From Thermogemmatispora aurantia (GTDB lineage Bacteria > Chloroflexota > Ktedonobacteria > Ktedonobacterales > Ktedonobacteraceae), in assembly GCF_008974285.1 (NCBI RefSeq), contig NZ_BKZV01000003.1:310001-374000 (forward strand): a stretch of DNA of 64,000 bases. Direction: 5' to 3'. The notes beneath the pieces are model-generated. The model did not search any database. It had not been told where the DNA came from and saw only the letters and a program-made list of their open reading frames with translations. A program made the translations under genes and the position numbers. This document shows, one piece after another, positions 61,406-64,000 of this stretch (the first letter of the stretch is position 1; each line of letters opens with the position of its first letter).

Positions 61406-62398
61406 ATGGCAAACACAGCGGTCTCTCTGTCCATCGCTGCGCGCATGACCCTGAACATGCACAGCCTCAACAACGAAGGCGGCGAGGGGAACCAGATTCA
61501 GACGCGCATGGTCGATATCGTCGGCGACGACGGTCTGCTGCACACCGTCAATGCCATCTCTGGCGACATGCTCAAGCATGTCCTTATGGAGCACTTCTAT
61601 CGCCGCGCACGTGAGGAGGGCCTGAGCCTCTGCGCTGGCTGTCAGCAGTTCGATGCCAACCGCATCAATGCCGACAGCGACTTTATTAAGGGAGCTGGCG
61701 ATACCGGCGCAGCCCTCATCGATGGCCTGCTGCAGCGCTGCGCCATGGACGACGTTGGTGGGATTCTGGTGACTGAAGGCGGGCGTTCGGTCCCGCGCAA
61801 GTCGGTCTGTGAATTCGGCTGGGTTGTGGCCTTACCCGAGCGCGTACGGACCGATAGCTACTTCCACGTCAAGTACGCCCTGGAGCGCGGTCCGGGCGCG
61901 GCGCGCAAGGAGGAGAGCAACGAACACAAAGGGGCCAACCTTGGACAAAGCATTTTCCATCGCCCGGCTTCCAGCGGCGTCTACGCCGTGGTCTGCCACG
62001 TCGAGCTGAGCCGGGTAGGCTACAACGATATCGCGCAGAGATACGCCATCAGTGCCGAAGAGCGCCAGCGCCGCACCCGTGTCCTGCTTGAAAGCCTGCT
62101 CTACAGCTTCCTGGAGTTCAACGGCGCCATGCGCTCGACCCAGCTCCCTCACCTGCTGGCCCTGGAAGGCTTCATCAGCACCAGCGACACCGCGACGCCG
62201 GCGCCGCTGGTCAGTCCGCTGCTGGGTGGCAGCGATGAGCCGCAGGCCTACCGCGAGCAGGCAGAGGCCATTGTTCGTGCCCTGAACGGCACTGGTCCCC
62301 AGCACGTGCGCCTGCAGACCTTCGATACGCTGGCCGAGTTCTCGCAGCAGATGCGCTCGCTGATCGACAGCATTACCCCCGAGGCAGCGTCGGCCTAG
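61406..62398 (+). CDS. cas7: Cas7 (DevR/Csa2 family) Cascade backbone subunit
   Basis: A 330-residue Cas7 that coats the crRNA spacer along the Cascade backbone. The opening VSLSIAARMTLNMHSLNNEG, GGEGNQIQTRMVDI and VNAISGDMLKHV are the DevR/Csa2 signature, seen in types I-A and I-B. Also SYFHVKYALERGPG and QSIFHRPASSGVYAVVCHVE. GGGAGG lies upstream of ATG 61406. 72 bases after cas8 and 40 before cas5. Confidence 0.92.
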   Translation: MANTAVSLSIAARMTLNMHSLNNEGGEGNQIQTRMVDIVGDDGLLHTVNAISGDMLKHVLMEHFYRRAREEGLSLCAGCQQFDANRINADSDFIKGAGDTGAALIDGLLQRCAMDDVGGILVTEGGRSVPRKSVCEFGWVVALPERVRTDSYFHVKYALERGPGAARKEESNEHKGANLGQSIFHRPASSGVYAVVCHVELSRVGYNDIAQRYAISAEERQRRTRVLLESLLYSFLEFNGAMRSTQLPHLLALEGFISTSDTATPAPLVSPLLGGSDEPQAYREQAEAIVRALNGTGPQHVRLQTFDTLAEFSQQMRSLIDSITPEAASA

Positions 62399-62437
62399 GT
62401 CGGTTGACCAATCCCATAGAAAGGAGGCAGACGACCA

Positions 62438-63175
62438 ATGTGGATCGTCGCGCACTACTTGCCGGTCTCTTTCTTCTCGCTGCGACCGGCCAGCGCTACA
62501 TCCTCGGGTGGTCAGACGCTGCTGGTGCCGACCCCTTTCGCTATCAAGATGGCCCTGCTCAGCACCCTGATCCGCACTCGCGGTCTGGCAGAGGGGGAAC
62601 GCCTCTTCCCCGCTCTGCGCGACCTGCCTATCGCCCTGGAACCACCAGAACAGGCGGTCGTCATCAAGAGCTTCAGCAAGATCCGCCGCGAGCTGAAGGA
62701 CAAGAGCAATCCCGAAAAGGCCGCTCGCGCGCGTCTAGAAAAAGAGTATCCTTTTCAGCCGACAATCGCTTATCGTGAGTACATTAGCTACTATGGAAGC
62801 CTGCGTCTGGCCTGCGAGGTAGCTGAAGGGAGTCCTCTGACGGCAGTGCTGCCGGAGCTGCTGGTCGGTCTCAACTACCTGGGCAAGCGTGGCGGCTTCA
62901 TTCAGATCCTGCAGCCTCCTGCGCAAAGTGCGGAGCTGCCCGCGGGCAGCTTTCTGCTGCTGACCGCCTCACGGCAGGAGGCGTTTCCTATGCAGGGGAC
63001 GCTGCAGGTGCTCGATGACTGCGGGCCGAAGCTGACCTTCGCTCAGGCCAACATCTATACGAACGAGCGTATTGTGCTGAACCGGGACCGCGTGCTCCGT
63101 CATGTAGTGCTCCCTTATCAGCGCTGGCGTTCTTCCCACTCCTATAGCTGGTACCGGCGCTTGCCACCTCCGTGA
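62438..63175 (+). CDS. cas5: Cas5 Cascade subunit
   Basis: A 245-residue RAMP-type protein in the cas5 position. The N-terminal MWIVAHYLPVSFFSLRPASA begins the ferredoxin-like fold; FAIKMALLSTLIRTRG and TIAYREYISYYGSLRLACEV are characteristic of Cas5 of the DevS/Csa-type group. Cas5 caps the crRNA 5' handle. AAAGGAGG is ten bases before ATG 62438. It follows cas7 closely. Confidence 0.82.
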   Translation: MWIVAHYLPVSFFSLRPASATSSGGQTLLVPTPFAIKMALLSTLIRTRGLAEGERLFPALRDLPIALEPPEQAVVIKSFSKIRRELKDKSNPEKAARARLEKEYPFQPTIAYREYISYYGSLRLACEVAEGSPLTAVLPELLVGLNYLGKRGGFIQILQPPAQSAELPAGSFLLLTASRQEAFPMQGTLQVLDDCGPKLTFAQANIYTNERIVLNRDRVLRHVVLPYQRWRSSHSYSWYRRLPPP

Positions 63176-63291
63176 TACGAGGGGAGATGACCAGCCACGC
63201 AGCTTGCGTGCCGCGCCGTCCCCCGTCCTGGCCAGGGAAGGGAAGAGGCTCCGCTTATGGATATGACCTTACTCACATGGAAGGGAGGCCT

Positions 63292-64000
63292 ATGCTCACA
63301 ACCTATCACCTGCTATGGACCATGCGCGTCGAGACACCGCTAGAGCTGGATGACTCTCCGGGGACGGCGCTGCGCGGCGCGCTTTTTACGGCGATCTGGC
63401 GCCGTTTCTGCACGAACAAGCAGGCCCCCACTTGCCTGGAATGTCCCCTGCTGCAGGTCTGTCCTGTCAGTGCGCTGTTGGCGCCAGCGGATGACCCGCA
63501 AGCGCCAACGCTGCAGCGCCTTAACGGGCAGCCCTGGGGGCGTGATATTCCTCGCCCCTATGTGCTGGAGCCGCCGTTAGAGGGAGGACGGCGCTACGAG
63601 CCAGGCGAGCGACTTGTGTTTGGAATGACGCTCATTGGCCGACGCGTGGAGCTGCTGCCCTATGTTATGCTCAGCAGCCAGGAACTGGAGCGCCAGGGCC
63701 TGGGGCGCCCTTTGCCAGAGAACGGCTCGCCTCCCCGACGCGGCGGGCTACGCATCGAGAGGATCGAGGCCTATCATCCTTTTAGCGGGGAGCGGCAGCA
63801 ACTCTATCGGGCTGGGGCCCAGCAGGTCAGAACGCCGACGCTGGCAGTGCAGGCGGAGGCGGAGGATGTGCGCCAGCGCGCGCTGACGCTGCCGGAGCAA
63901 CGGGTGACGCTGACTTTCTTGACCCCCCTGCGCCTGGTACGGCATGGCGCGCTCTGCAAGGAGCCGGATTTCGCTACCCTCGTGCAGCGACTGCTTGAGC
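63292..64000 (+). CDS. cas6: Cas6 pre-crRNA endoribonuclease, partial at right edge
   Basis: The first 236 residues of a Cas6-type RAMP nuclease that cuts the CRISPR transcript within each repeat. The N-terminal ferredoxin fold is followed by TALRGALFTAIWRRFCTNKQ and the Cys-rich knuckle TCLECPLLQVCPVSALL, a known feature of one Cas6 group. ATG 63292 has AAGGGAGG a few bases upstream. The gene continues past 64000; the Gly-rich loop of the C-terminal end is not in view. Confidence 0.85.
   Translation, partial: MLTTYHLLWTMRVETPLELDDSPGTALRGALFTAIWRRFCTNKQAPTCLECPLLQVCPVSALLAPADDPQAPTLQRLNGQPWGRDIPRPYVLEPPLEGGRRYEPGERLVFGMTLIGRRVELLPYVMLSSQELERQGLGRPLPENGSPPRRGGLRIERIEAYHPFSGERQQLYRAGAQQVRTPTLAVQAEAEDVRQRALTLPEQRVTLTFLTPLRLVRHGALCKEPDFATLVQRLLE

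Noticed and set aside
1..64000. tRNA or rRNA genes and CRISPR arrays
   Set aside because: None recognised by eye on either strand; a tRNA or repeat-finder scan would settle this.

Overview
The window is GC-rich, densely coded DNA from a heterotrophic, sugar-polymer-degrading bacterium. The mix of CUT1 sugar importers, Tat-exported glycosidases, LacI regulators, a GAF/HTH regulator and a CRISPR-Cas operon of unusual make-up is most consistent with the class Ktedonobacteria of the Chloroflexota (Thermogemmatispora-like). That placement is inference from protein flavour; there is no rRNA gene here. I saw no tRNA, rRNA, insertion sequence or CRISPR array.

Layout. (1) 1-7.75 kb: a galactan-use locus with a GH35 beta-galactosidase (cut by the left edge), a LacI repressor, a sugar ABC importer and a Tat-exported GH53 endo-galactanase. 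A mirror-image divergent promoter with an operator inside each -35/-10 spacer separates the repressor from the importer. (2) 8-19.6 kb: housekeeping and regulatory genes: two ArsR repressors (one paired with a CDF metal exporter), a GAF/HTH regulator, a GH16-like protein, ClpP, an XRE regulator with two upstream operators, a GlsB/YeaQ membrane protein, an ACT-domain gene broken by one in-frame TGA, a Bcr/CflA-type MFS exporter and an HD hydrolase. (3) 20-28.4 kb: a GT39-like membrane glycosyltransferase, three SAM methyltransferases (two of them paralogues with the same promoter architecture), a PHP phosphoesterase and a type B carboxylesterase. (4) 29-35.7 kb: a NitT/TauT-type ABC importer followed by a two-component system. 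(5) 35.9-42.3 kb: a complete phosphotransferase system. PtsI, HPr, a mannose-type EIIA and a MerR regulator lie on one strand; ascorbate-type EIIA, EIIB and EIIC lie on the other. Both units start from near-identical 19-bp-spacer MerR-type promoters facing away from each other. (6) 42.8-54.5 kb: an alpha-glucan locus: LacI, a second CUT1 importer, a large secreted GH87 alpha-1,3-glucanase with three malectin-like domains, and a GH31 alpha-glucosidase; this looks like a fungal-cell-wall-glucan pathway. (7) 54.7-64 kb: a type I CRISPR-Cas operon: truncated cas1, WYL regulator, cas3 with helicase before HD, a large Cas8-like subunit, cas7 (DevR family), cas5 and a cas6 cut by the right edge.

How the parts work together. 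Both polysaccharide loci follow one plan: an extracellular endo-enzyme, a binding-protein importer without its own ATPase gene, an exo-glycosidase and a LacI repressor. The PTS locus is a separate sugar route, probably controlled by its MerR/GyrI-type regulator on both arms. The CRISPR operon has the interference genes but only a remnant of the adaptation gene cas1, so it may be interference-only or depend on adaptation genes elsewhere.
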